From the NCBI GenBank assembly GCA_963712055.1, contig CAVQGN010000003.1, forward strand, positions 558,001-622,000: a stretch of DNA of 64,000 bases. Direction: 5' to 3'. The translations under genes were made by a program, and so were the position numbers. This DNA comes from JAHBVL01 sp963712055 (GTDB taxonomy: Bacteria > Chloroflexota > Chloroflexia > Thermomicrobiales > UBA6265). The notes under the pieces are model-generated. The model searched no databases. It saw nothing but the letters and a program-made list of their open reading frames with translations, and was not told the origin of the DNA. How positions within the stretch are numbered: the first letter of the stretch is position 1; the number at the start of each line of letters is the position of its first letter. Shown in pieces: positions 52,274 to 60,599 of the stretch.

Positions 52274-52954
52274 GTGACGGCAGCAAACAACGAAATCGGT
52301 GCGGTGATCTTTGATATGGACGGGATCCTGATCGATTCCGAACCACTCTGGCGGCGAGCTGAGGTCGTGGCATTCAACGCTGTCGGCGTGCCGATGGTGG
52401 AGGATGATGGCTTCCTGACAATCGGGTTGCGGACCGATGAAGTCGTCGAGTACTGGTACGCACGCCATCCGTGGGAGGGCGTGTCGAAAAAAGAAGTCGA
52501 AGCGCGTCTGGTTCGCGAGGTGATCGCATTGATCGAAAGCGAAGGCGAAGCTATGCCAGGTGCGCTCGACACCCTGGCCGCCGCTCGTGCCGGTGGCTAC
52601 AAGGTCGGTTTGGCGTCTTCCTCGAGCAGTGAGATCATCGCTGCAGTTTTGGATCGACTCGGGATCGCAGAGAGTTTTGACGTGACTCAGTCGGCCGAGC
52701 ACGAACCGTATGGCAAACCGCATCCGGCGGTATACATCGAGTGCGCCGCCCGTCTGGGAGTGGACGGCAATCGCTGCGTTGCGATCGAAGACTCACCGGC
52801 CGGTGTGCTGGCTGCGAAAGCCGCCCGAATGCAATGCATAGCAATACCGGCGGCCGAAATGGAATCCGACCGCCGGTATTGTATTGCCGATGTCCGTCTC
52901 GACGCGCTCCCCGGAGACCAGTTGTCCCAGGTACTGCGCGACCTCGTGGTTTAA
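52274..52954 (+). CDS. HAD-superfamily sugar-phosphate phosphatase (HxpB/YniC-like)
   Basis: 226 residues. HAD motif I VIFDMDGILIDSEPLW, motif II in GLASSSSSEII, motif III KPHPAVYI, motif IV CVAIEDSPAGVLAAKAARM. The small helical cap is of the beta-phosphoglucomutase/hexitol phosphatase type. GTG at 52274 follows GGGGAGA; ATG at 52256 is possible. A 12-base perfect inverted repeat lies inside the 3' end (52842-52881). The likely substrate is a sugar phosphate. Confidence 0.9.
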   Translation: MTAANNEIGAVIFDMDGILIDSEPLWRRAEVVAFNAVGVPMVEDDGFLTIGLRTDEVVEYWYARHPWEGVSKKEVEARLVREVIALIESEGEAMPGALDTLAAARAGGYKVGLASSSSSEIIAAVLDRLGIAESFDVTQSAEHEPYGKPHPAVYIECAARLGVDGNRCVAIEDSPAGVLAAKAARMQCIAIPAAEMESDRRYCIADVRLDALPGDQLSQVLRDLVV

Positions 52955-55719
52955 GTTAAGACATCACCGCAAGCAAGCGGTGTGGTGAAATCCTCCCCGG
53001 CGGGATAGACCACGATTGCTGATCCGGCAAATGCGGAAAGGCGAACGCGCAGTTCTTCCTGAACGAGACCGGAGGCATCGATTTCGCCAATGAACACATC
53101 GGGTTCACTGACAGCGACGAGATCGGCGCAGTTACTCCGCACGGCGTAGACCTGATCACCAGCCTCGGCGCCGATGATGACGGCGTTCACGGTCACCGTT
53201 CGCCCCTCCCCTTCAATCGAGCCGAGTCCCTGGACCCCACTCGCACCGAGCTCTGTTAGCAGAAACGAAGCAGTGGCGGTCGAGCCGGTTGTGCCGGTCG
53301 ATGTTGATGGTTCCGTTGCCACCGGCGTGACCTCCTGGCTGGCAACACCCGTTCCGAGCACCAGCGCTGACTGCAGGGCAGAAACGGTCGCAACCTGGCT
53401 GGGGTAGTCAGCCAGTGGAACGACCACTTCGAAGACCACGACCTGGTCGTCCGCTCCGGGAATAGGAGCGCAGGTGACCGTGTTAACAAAATCTGTCGAA
53501 TTTCCGGTTGATTCGCTGGTAAAGGTACTCGAGATCACTCCGCTGGTGAACGGAGCCGGCATCGAGTCGTTTGCGACACTTTCGACGTTCGAGTACCGGT
53601 CATTGTTCTCGTAGAAGTTGACCAGCCAGTCAAAGCAGGTATCGAATGACGTATTCCACGACTCGCTGAGCAGCGACGCGAACCCGAATTCGCTATCGAG
53701 CACGAGCGTGTCACCCTCCGCATCCGATGATTCCCGGTTCACGGTCCAGTTTTCGTCCCACGAGAGGACGTATCCCCAGGTCGGACTCACATACGTGTTG
53801 CCGGATACTCCAGAAGTACCGGTAGTGGTGGTAGTGGTGGTGGTGGTAACGGATTCGGTCGGCGCCACGTCGGGGGTTGGTGATTCTGCGACGACCACGG
53901 CACCCGTGCCAAGCTCGAACCCGGCCTGGAGCGCATCGATGGCATTGGCCTGCGTGGCGTAATCGAGAACGGAAACGAACTGCTCGAGCGTGACGACTGA
54001 GTTCGGATCATTGGGGATCGGTGCGCAGAGGACCACATTGATCAGTTCTGACGAGGTTCCGTCGTCTGGATCGGTGTAGGTCATCGAGATCACACCCGTG
54101 ATCGAACCGTCTGCTGCGGCCTCGCTGGCAGCCGGGTTGACGTTGCTGTAGTTCTCTGAGTTCGAATAGAAGTCAACGAGATAGTCGAAGCAGGTGCCAA
54201 TCGTTGGATCCCACGACTCGCCGATCAGGTCCGCGAAAATCGTACCGTTGTCCAACCCGAGATAGTCCCGGCCGCTTTCTGACGACTCGTCGGTTGACTG
54301 CCAGGTTTCATCCCACGTCAGGCTATAGCCAAAGGTCGGGCTGATGTAGGTGTTTCCGGTCGTCGTCGTTGTACCCGTTGTGGTGCCGGCAGTTGTCGCG
54401 GTCGGTTCAGGAACCGCCTCGGTTGCAGTCTCGGTCGCGGTCGTGGTTGCGCTCTCGGTTGGGACGGCCACTTGGGTCCCGCTATCAAGCGACCAGATGA
54501 CCAAGTCTTCGAATTCGGTGCCGGTTTCAGGAATTGTCGTGTCGCCGAAAAACGCGGAGGCGACGCCAACCGTGCCTGGACCGGGAATCGAGGAGACGTC
54601 GAACGCTTCGACGAAATCACCGTTCACACCGAAATATGCGCGATCGGCTTGAACGGCCAGGTTAAGCGTGACCTTTTCGCCGGGGTTGAGATTACTGGGG
54701 AGATCACTCCCTTCACCAAGAAACTCATCGGCGCCGAGGGTCCCGAATATCCATGATCCATCGGATACATAGACAAGCAGGAATCCATCGCCAGGATCAG
54801 TACCACGGAAGTTCAGGCCGCAGTCCCAGAAACCGGTCGATGCCGCCGGTGGAGCAATACACTCGATCCGCGCGACGAAATCGGTCACGTTGACATCCGT
54901 TGGAAAGGTCGCGATTTCGCCGTCGGTGTGTACCATCGCTCCATTTTCCGGTCCGAAGACGATCGGATTGGAGGAAGCCTCGCCGCGAAGTTCGGTGAAG
55001 ACCTCTTCATCAGTCCCAGGTAGTGGGGCTGGGGTCTCGACAGCCGCTGTTTCGGCCGTCGGGGTTGGATCCGTGGAGGTGGAAGTGGTTTCGGATGTGG
55101 CGGCCCCGAAGTCCCAGACCTGGAAGTTCTGGAACGCGATGCTGTTGGATGCTGGTCCGAATCCGCTGACGAGGCTGGCATCGATGGTGACATCGCCCGG
55201 GCCGGACGCTTCACCGACATCGATGACTGTCACAAACTCGCCACCAACGCCAAGAAGAGCCACTGCCCCGCTGGAGATGATATCGATGATCAGCGGCTGA
55301 CCGGCCGGCGGAACCGAAATCCCTTCACCGTTGCCGACGCCATTGCCAATATAGATCCATTGGCCGGTGGACGCCACGATCAATGACTGACTGTCCTCTC
55401 CAGCAACCCGAAACGAAACGGATGCGTTCCAGACTGTTCCATTGGGAACATCAGGCACGATGAATTCCGCGTGAATCACTGGATCGGTAATGGAAACGCC
55501 AGCAGACTCAAAGGTCTCCAGCGATTGATCGAGTTGGATTTCACCACTCGTTGGGCCAGCATCTGGAGGTGTCACGGCTGCAGCCGCAACGATTTGATCG
55601 AAGATCGCGGCTGGATCGGCATCCTGGGCAGCAACTGGGCTGGCAGCTGAAAACTGGATGGCACCGATCATCAAGACCGCAGCCAACAGCAGATAAAAGG
55701 TTCGGAATGTTCTGCGCAT
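52951..55719 (-). CDS. Large modular secreted protein (A-A-B-B-C), family member 1
   Basis: About 922 residues. Signal TFYLLLAAVLMIGAIQFSAA with cleavage near VAAQDA. Two A modules (about 35-210 and 240-415) of beta-sandwich type: WDCGLNFRG, SDGSWIFG, YFGVNGDFVEAFDV and FEDLVIWSLD. Thr/Pro-rich linkers separate two B modules (about 470-625 and 650-800), each beginning YISPTFGYSLTWDETW and having GTCFDYLVDFY, VVLCAPIP and NAIDALQAGFELG. A C module (LLTELGASGVQGLGSIEG ... PLACGDVL) closes it. The protein is extracellular; function unknown. GGGGAGG before the ATG supports the start. Confidence 0.85.
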   Translation of the reverse strand: MRRTFRTFYLLLAAVLMIGAIQFSAASPVAAQDADPAAIFDQIVAAAAVTPPDAGPTSGEIQLDQSLETFESAGVSITDPVIHAEFIVPDVPNGTVWNASVSFRVAGEDSQSLIVASTGQWIYIGNGVGNGEGISVPPAGQPLIIDIISSGAVALLGVGGEFVTVIDVGEASGPGDVTIDASLVSGFGPASNSIAFQNFQVWDFGAATSETTSTSTDPTPTAETAAVETPAPLPGTDEEVFTELRGEASSNPIVFGPENGAMVHTDGEIATFPTDVNVTDFVARIECIAPPAASTGFWDCGLNFRGTDPGDGFLLVYVSDGSWIFGTLGADEFLGEGSDLPSNLNPGEKVTLNLAVQADRAYFGVNGDFVEAFDVSSIPGPGTVGVASAFFGDTTIPETGTEFEDLVIWSLDSGTQVAVPTESATTTATETATEAVPEPTATTAGTTTGTTTTTGNTYISPTFGYSLTWDETWQSTDESSESGRDYLGLDNGTIFADLIGESWDPTIGTCFDYLVDFYSNSENYSNVNPAASEAAADGSITGVISMTYTDPDDGTSSELINVVLCAPIPNDPNSVVTLEQFVSVLDYATQANAIDALQAGFELGTGAVVVAESPTPDVAPTESVTTTTTTTTTGTSGVSGNTYVSPTWGYVLSWDENWTVNRESSDAEGDTLVLDSEFGFASLLSESWNTSFDTCFDWLVNFYENNDRYSNVESVANDSMPAPFTSGVISSTFTSESTGNSTDFVNTVTCAPIPGADDQVVVFEVVVPLADYPSQVATVSALQSALVLGTGVASQEVTPVATEPSTSTGTTGSTATASFLLTELGASGVQGLGSIEGEGRTVTVNAVIIGAEAGDQVYAVRSNCADLVAVSEPDVFIGEIDASGLVQEELRVRLSAFAGSAIVVYPAGEDFTTPLACGDVLT
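53819..53849. repeat. GGT/AGT triplet microsatellite coding an oligo-Thr linker
   Basis: A run of GGT/AGT-type triplets (plus strand) encodes eight consecutive threonines in the linker between the two B modules of the protein above. Such runs can change length by slippage. Confidence 0.6.
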
Positions 55720-55865
55720 ATCGTGGTTCCTCCCCGACGTTTTGGTCGATTCTTGGTCGTCGACGTTCTCTTTGCTCACGAGCGATTGCGGTTTCACTAT
55801 ACCGGAACACTTTGCATTTTGGAATTACCGGTCCATCCTGGGATACCGTCTGGTGTCACTCAATA

Positions 55866-57029
55866 CTATCCGTCGTTATCGGCCAATCCGGTGATAGCGA
55901 GCAGCGAGAAACCGGATTGGAGCGCAGCAATCGCGGACAGCTGGCCGGGTTCATCAGCAGTCTGGACGAACTGTTCCAAGGTGACGACTGCACTGGGATT
56001 CCCGGAAACGGGCGAGCAGAGCACATGCACAGTCAGATCAAGCGTGCCTCCGGTGGATGGGTCGGTGTAGACAAGAGTAACTATCCCCCGTACCGAGCCA
56101 TCTTCGGCCGTCGGTTCTGGTATCCCGGCGACATTGCTGTAGCCCTGTGCATTCGCGTAGTAGTTTACGTACCAGTCAAAACAGGTCCCGATTGTCGGAT
56201 CCCAGGGCTCCCCGTAAAGGTTTGCGGTGAGGGCGTCAGTTTCGAGACCGAGGTAGTCGACTCCTCCTTCACTCCACTCGCCGACGATCTGCCACGTTTC
56301 GTCCCAACTCAACCCATATCCATAGGTTGGACTGACGTACAAGCTGGCTGGCTGTGCTGTCGGCGATGGTGATGGGGTCGGAATAGACGTTGGTGTTTCT
56401 GGGATGGAAGTGGGAATCGGAGCGAGTGTGGCGGTTGGTTCGGCCGTGGGTAGTCCGGTTGAGGGTGTCCCCTGATCCTGGTCATCGCCGCCGAGAGAAA
56501 ATCCGTCCTGCAGCGCAGCGACAGCCAACTCCTTGTCGGCTCGGTCAACTGTTTTGACCGTTTGTTTGAGGATGACTACTCGGCTCTCCTGGGACGGGAT
56601 CGGCGCGCAGAGGATGTCGATAACATAGTCAGTAGTGACCTGATCGGATTGATTGGTGTAGGTGACTTCGATCAAACCGGTGATGACGCCGTCAGACGAG
56701 GTGTCGTCGATCGTCCCTTCTGCTTTGGAATAAGGAGGATCGAGCGAATAATCACGGGCAACCCAATCAAAGCACGTGCCGATCGAGGCATCCCAGGTTT
56801 CGCCGATGAGTTCGGCTTTGATTCCGGGCTGGCGGAGGCGGAGAAAATCACGTCCCCCGACATTCGTCGGTTCGTCCGCATCCCAGGTGTCGTCCCATTC
56901 GAGGCTATACCCGTAGGTGGGGCTGATGTAACTGCCACCGGCTCCGGTTTGGGCGCGGACGCTCGAGAGCGCCCCGCTCAGCAGGACTGCGACACCGATG
57001 GTCAGAATCAGACGAAGGCTTTGGTTCAT
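55866..57029 (-). CDS. Modular secreted protein (B-B), family member 2
   Basis: 387 residues. Signal LRLILTIGVAVLLSGALSSV with cleavage near VRAQT. Two B modules follow: YISPTYGYSLEWDDTW and YVSPTYGYGLSWDETW, both with GTCFDW and LCAPIP/LCSPVS cysteines, which probably form a disulfide, and a final ALQDGF/ALQSGF helix. A Pro/Thr/Ser-rich linker (PTATLAPIPTSIPETPTSIP) joins them. No A or C module. CAGGAG before the ATG is the ribosome site. Same order of module B as in the neighbouring gene; function unknown. Confidence 0.85.
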   Translation of the reverse strand: MNQSLRLILTIGVAVLLSGALSSVRAQTGAGGSYISPTYGYSLEWDDTWDADEPTNVGGRDFLRLRQPGIKAELIGETWDASIGTCFDWVARDYSLDPPYSKAEGTIDDTSSDGVITGLIEVTYTNQSDQVTTDYVIDILCAPIPSQESRVVILKQTVKTVDRADKELAVAALQDGFSLGGDDQDQGTPSTGLPTAEPTATLAPIPTSIPETPTSIPTPSPSPTAQPASLYVSPTYGYGLSWDETWQIVGEWSEGGVDYLGLETDALTANLYGEPWDPTIGTCFDWYVNYYANAQGYSNVAGIPEPTAEDGSVRGIVTLVYTDPSTGGTLDLTVHVLCSPVSGNPSAVVTLEQFVQTADEPGQLSAIAALQSGFSLLAITGLADNDG

Positions 57030-57139
57030 GAGGACAGGGCTCCTGATCACACGATTGTTCGGATCAGACCGTTTGGGACTGACAGAGGTTTGGTCTCATC
57101 TACGGTAGATCAGTTGCCGTCACTTGTCGAGACGAGGCG

Positions 57140-59278
57140 TTAAAGAAATCCCGCCGCAATGACACCGCAAGCGATCGGATTCTGACCCGATGGATCATCA
57201 ACTGGATAGACCACTGCAACATAAGGAAGTTGCCCAACGACCAGAGTCAATCGGATATCGATGAGTCCGGTGACGAATCCGCTTTCGTCAAACGTCCCAA
57301 CCACGAACGGGTCGCCGGAGGCCCTGTCAAGTTGATCACACGATCCGACCCGGATCACGAGCACATCGCCGCCCTGGACGCCAGTCGCAAGTGCCCGCAC
57401 ATCGATCTCGCGACGCACGCGTTCGAGAAGTCCGTATCCGCCGACGCCGGATTCGTTCAGGGGATCAAGGCGAAACGATGCAAATGCTTCGGCTTCCTGA
57501 GCGGTCAAGATCTCCTGGTCGATACCAGCTGCAGATTCGGCAGCGGCTGCATCGACTTGTTCACCGCTATCGGTCGGTATGATTTGGAGAGCATTGCTAG
57601 GATCGAGCAGATCAGGCACAAGCGCGAGAAAGACATCCTGCGGAGCAGTCTGTGTCAGCGCAACAACCTCACCAGTCGGTAGGGCCATGCACCAGACTTC
57701 TGCGACCGCATTTCCGTATTCGGCTGTGGTCGTACTATAGGTAACAATGGCGGCGTTGCTGGTGCTGGAGGCTGTTTCGATCGGCGTTGTCCTCACTCCG
57801 TTGGCGCTTATTGCGTCGATTTCGGCAATTCGGAATGTGGTGCACGTGCCGGCGGCATCAGCTGAACGATACAGAAGCAGCGTGGCGACAAGTGGCCCGT
57901 TCCCAAGCGTTAGTGTCTGCCGTGTCCCAATCTCCTGAACGCGCTGAACGGACCAGCCGTCGGTCCAGGTGAAGGAAATCGATCCAGATGGCGCTGTGAA
58001 CTGCCGACCGTTGATATACGGTGAATCAACGGCGGATGACTGTCTTGCGACCGGTGTTGCGGCCGTTAGGCTCTCCGCTTTCGAGACGGCAGCGGGATTC
58101 AACGACCAGACTTCGAAGTCTCGATAGGGAGTCAGTCCATTTTCGTGATACGTCATATCGTAAAACGCAGTGCCAGGACCGATGTCGCCACCGTCAAGCG
58201 TCGCAATCAAACGGAAATCATCGACGAATTCGTTGTCAATGGCGGCATAACCCTGTTCGCCGACCAGCGCGATATCAAGTGCGATCGGATCTGACTGCGC
58301 TTCGACCGCTCGCGGTTTCGATCCGGACGCGAGGATCTCGCTTGGACCCTGAGTGATTGCCCAGAAACCATCTGAAACCGCGACAAAGCGAACCTGTTCC
58401 GCACCCGGACCTACTCTAAGGACAAGTCCGCAATCCCAAAGTCCATCGGGATTGTCCGCGGGCGGCAGGCATTCCACGTGAGCGAAAAGATCGGTAATGT
58501 CGAGACCAGACAGATCGAAGGTGGCGCGGGTTGGATCGTGCTCGAGCTGGCCGTCAACCGGTCCGAATATCGACGGCTCTCCTTGCGCCGAAGTTTCCAG
58601 GGAAGCGTATACCGCTTCTGCTGAGGGCGCGGTTGGACCGGATGATGACGGCACGGCAGCAGGATTACCCGGGTTGCGGACAGTTAGGTTGCTGAACCGG
58701 GTTGAGGCATTCGCGGTTGCTGTTTCGGCGGCAAACCCAGTGCCAATCGCGATTCGGCCATCTTCCTGGTTGACCGAAAGATCGAGTGTGGCGATGAACA
58801 TCGTGTTGATACCAAGGTACCCTCGCGCTCCAATGACAAAAAGATCGACCGTCATCGTTTCCGTGGGTCTGAAGGAGCCAGTATCGACAAGACCCGCGGA
58901 ACTGAGCGAAAGCGACCAGGTTCCAGCGGAATCAATCCAGAGTCGATAGTGCTGCCCGTCTGCGGTTACACGAAACGCGAATCCGCAATCCCAGGCGGTG
59001 GCGGATGATTCGAACGCGCATTCAGCATGAAGAGCGGCGTTTTCGAGCCAAACATCGGGGAGTTCAGCGAACGCGATCGCCTGCGGATCATGGAGAACAT
59101 CGAGGTTTTCGGGACCGAAGACCAGCGGCGCGAAGGCAGCTCGCTCGAGCAAGCGAGAAAAGAGAAGAGATTCAGGATCCGATTCGGCTGCGGATTGCGC
59201 TGCACCACTCAGACCTGCGCTGCCGATGAGCATGAATGACAGCAAGACGGCGGTCAGCCAGCGTTGACAAGCGACCAT
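57140..59278 (-). CDS. Large modular secreted protein (A-A-B-C), family member 3
   Basis: 712 residues. Signal RWLTAVLLSFMLIGSAGLSG cleaved near GAAQS. Two A modules: FGPENLDVLHDPQAIAF with WDCGFAFRV, and FGPVDGQLEHDPTRATF with WDCGLVLRV. One diverged B module (TAPSGSISFTWTDGWSVQRV ... VWCMALPTG) and a C module (LDPLNESGVGGYGLLERVRR ... PIACGVIAAG). The C modules of members 1 and 3 share an SGV-GLG-like start and a P-x-ACG end. GGACGGAG precedes the ATG. It is first in the run of three genes. Confidence 0.85.
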   Translation of the reverse strand: MVACQRWLTAVLLSFMLIGSAGLSGAAQSAAESDPESLLFSRLLERAAFAPLVFGPENLDVLHDPQAIAFAELPDVWLENAALHAECAFESSATAWDCGFAFRVTADGQHYRLWIDSAGTWSLSLSSAGLVDTGSFRPTETMTVDLFVIGARGYLGINTMFIATLDLSVNQEDGRIAIGTGFAAETATANASTRFSNLTVRNPGNPAAVPSSSGPTAPSAEAVYASLETSAQGEPSIFGPVDGQLEHDPTRATFDLSGLDITDLFAHVECLPPADNPDGLWDCGLVLRVGPGAEQVRFVAVSDGFWAITQGPSEILASGSKPRAVEAQSDPIALDIALVGEQGYAAIDNEFVDDFRLIATLDGGDIGPGTAFYDMTYHENGLTPYRDFEVWSLNPAAVSKAESLTAATPVARQSSAVDSPYINGRQFTAPSGSISFTWTDGWSVQRVQEIGTRQTLTLGNGPLVATLLLYRSADAAGTCTTFRIAEIDAISANGVRTTPIETASSTSNAAIVTYSTTTAEYGNAVAEVWCMALPTGEVVALTQTAPQDVFLALVPDLLDPSNALQIIPTDSGEQVDAAAAESAAGIDQEILTAQEAEAFASFRLDPLNESGVGGYGLLERVRREIDVRALATGVQGGDVLVIRVGSCDQLDRASGDPFVVGTFDESGFVTGLIDIRLTLVVGQLPYVAVVYPVDDPSGQNPIACGVIAAGFL

Positions 59279-59377
59279 CGTTCTCCGTCCTAGATTCAAG
59301 TGCCGCTGCGGAAGCGGCAGCGCGCGCGGGCGTACTCCAATTGTAACGGCAGTGAGAGATTGGTTTCTGTAGCCGAC

Positions 59378-60052
59378 TTAATCGAAAGGTGTCGCCCAGG
59401 CCATCTGCCAGAAAGCGAGCTCGTATTCACACGAGGTGAGAAAAGCCGTGCGGACCCGATCCCGGGCTGCTGGTGACAGGGTTTCACCAACGCGATCGAG
59501 TAATTCTCGACACCAGGTCGCGAGATCGGCGAACTCCTGGGAGCTGTACATCTCGATCCACCTGGCATACCGATGGTCGTCCGGACGTGGTTTTGCGGCC
59601 AACGCACGTCCCAGATCGGAATAGCCCCACATGCAAGGGAGTAAGGCGGCAACGAGTTCCGCAAAATCGCCAATCGTCGCAGTTCGAATCAGAAAATCGG
59701 CATAGGCGCGGGTGACTGGATGCAGGGATTCGGATTCGAGATCAGCCACGGCAATACCGAATTCAGCGACAAACGAACGATGCAGGTCCATTTCTGTCGC
59801 CAGGGTTTCGTGGAGGAGCGCCGCAAACGCTGTCATGGTGTCCAGGTCGGGAGAACGACCCGCGGCGAACGCGAGTACTCGCGCGTATTCGATCAGATAG
59901 CAATAATCCTGGCGCAGCCAAAAGCCGAAACGCACGGGATTGAGACTTCCGTCGCCGATACCCCGAATGAATGGATGGTCCAGTTGTGCCTGCCAGATGA
60001 TGTCGGCTTCTCGTCGCAACTCCTGGCTTAGTGGAGCCGGTGATGTGACCAT
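59378..60052 (-). CDS. tenA: TenA-family aminopyrimidine aminohydrolase/thiaminase II
   Basis: 224 residues, all-helical. ADIIWQAQLDHPFIRGIGDG opens the protein; RQDYCYLIEYARV carries the active-site Asp and Tyr, LLPCMWGYSDLG the catalytic Cys, and SCEYELAFWQMAW the Glu of the C-terminal motif. TenA salvages the aminopyrimidine (HMP) part of degraded thiamine. GGGAGGGAG upstream of the ATG is the ribosome site. A thiamine-precursor binding protein lies at 62865. Confidence 0.93.
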   Translation of the reverse strand: MVTSPAPLSQELRREADIIWQAQLDHPFIRGIGDGSLNPVRFGFWLRQDYCYLIEYARVLAFAAGRSPDLDTMTAFAALLHETLATEMDLHRSFVAEFGIAVADLESESLHPVTRAYADFLIRTATIGDFAELVAALLPCMWGYSDLGRALAAKPRPDDHRYARWIEMYSSQEFADLATWCRELLDRVGETLSPAARDRVRTAFLTSCEYELAFWQMAWATPFD

Positions 60053-60084
60053 TCTGGGTTGGGCTCCCTCCCATAGACAGGAAA

Positions 60085-60109
60085 CGCCTCTGATCGATGA
60101 TCAGAGGCG
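60085..60109. terminator. Hairpin between tenA and the small protein gene
   Basis: Perfect 11-base stem (CGCCTCTGATC / GATCAGAGGCG) with a 3-base loop. It is downstream of the small gene ending at 60147 on the minus strand and ends its transcript; a T-rich stretch follows on that strand. Confidence 0.7.
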
Positions 60110-60146
60110 CATACCCTACCGTGTTTTCGATCGGACTGTCTCCGAT

Positions 60147-60320
60147 CTAGTGCATCCAGTGAACGCTGCCGGTTTTCTCGTCGAAACCGCGTAGATCGCG
60201 ACGGGCTTCATCAGCCGTTGGATACCCACTCCCACCAGAACCGATGACACCAGCGTAGTAGCGGCCGAAACGGCTATCTCCACCGCCGAATAGATGGAAT
60301 TTCGAGAAGAATGATTTCAT
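60147..60320 (-). CDS. Small protein, 57 residues, unknown function
   Basis: The frame KSFFSKFHLFGGGDSRFGRY YAGVIGSGGSGYPTADE (split here) continues to KTGSVHWMH. It has a basic N-terminus, a Gly-rich middle and an acidic/basic C-terminal helix (ADEARRDLRGF). Ribosome site AAAGGGG is strong and a good promoter (TTGCGA-16-TATACT) lies 50 bases upstream, and a hairpin terminator follows. These signals support a real expressed gene. No family is recognised. Confidence 0.65.
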   Translation of the reverse strand: MKSFFSKFHLFGGGDSRFGRYYAGVIGSGGSGYPTADEARRDLRGFDEKTGSVHWMH

Positions 60321-60368
60321 TAGAAGACCCCTTTGTCCAAAACAGCGAACCACTTATTCACTACATGG

Positions 60369-60396
60369 AGTATATCACATCATCGCGATATCGCAA
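60369..60396 (-). promoter_or_regulatory. Sigma-70-type promoter of the small protein gene
   Basis: On the minus strand -35 TTGCGA (60396-60391), 16-base spacer, -10 TATACT (60374-60369). The start codon is about 49 bases downstream. Confidence 0.5.
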
Positions 60397-60599
60397 TGTA
60401 AAAAGTGCTGAACGTACAGTCGTCCTGACCTGGGCTACAGACCTGGTGGACGTGAAAAACCGTTTGTAAGTTTTCTGTAACCCGTGCACGATGGAGCGTA
60501 AGTCCTTTCGGGGACTATCGTTCAGGACCATGGCGGTAGCGAGGACCGGTTTTGCTATGGTAGGCGTACACCCGATTCTTCATTCCCTGGAGTTACCTG

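Noticed and set aside
53800..54450. CRISPR-like repeats in the Thr-rich coding segment
   Set aside because: The repeats are triplets in frame with a linker and have no spacers of uniform length.
59360..60150. A thiamine (TPP) riboswitch before tenA
   Set aside because: The CTGAGA and ACCTGAT-type core motifs were not found on the minus strand upstream of the gene.
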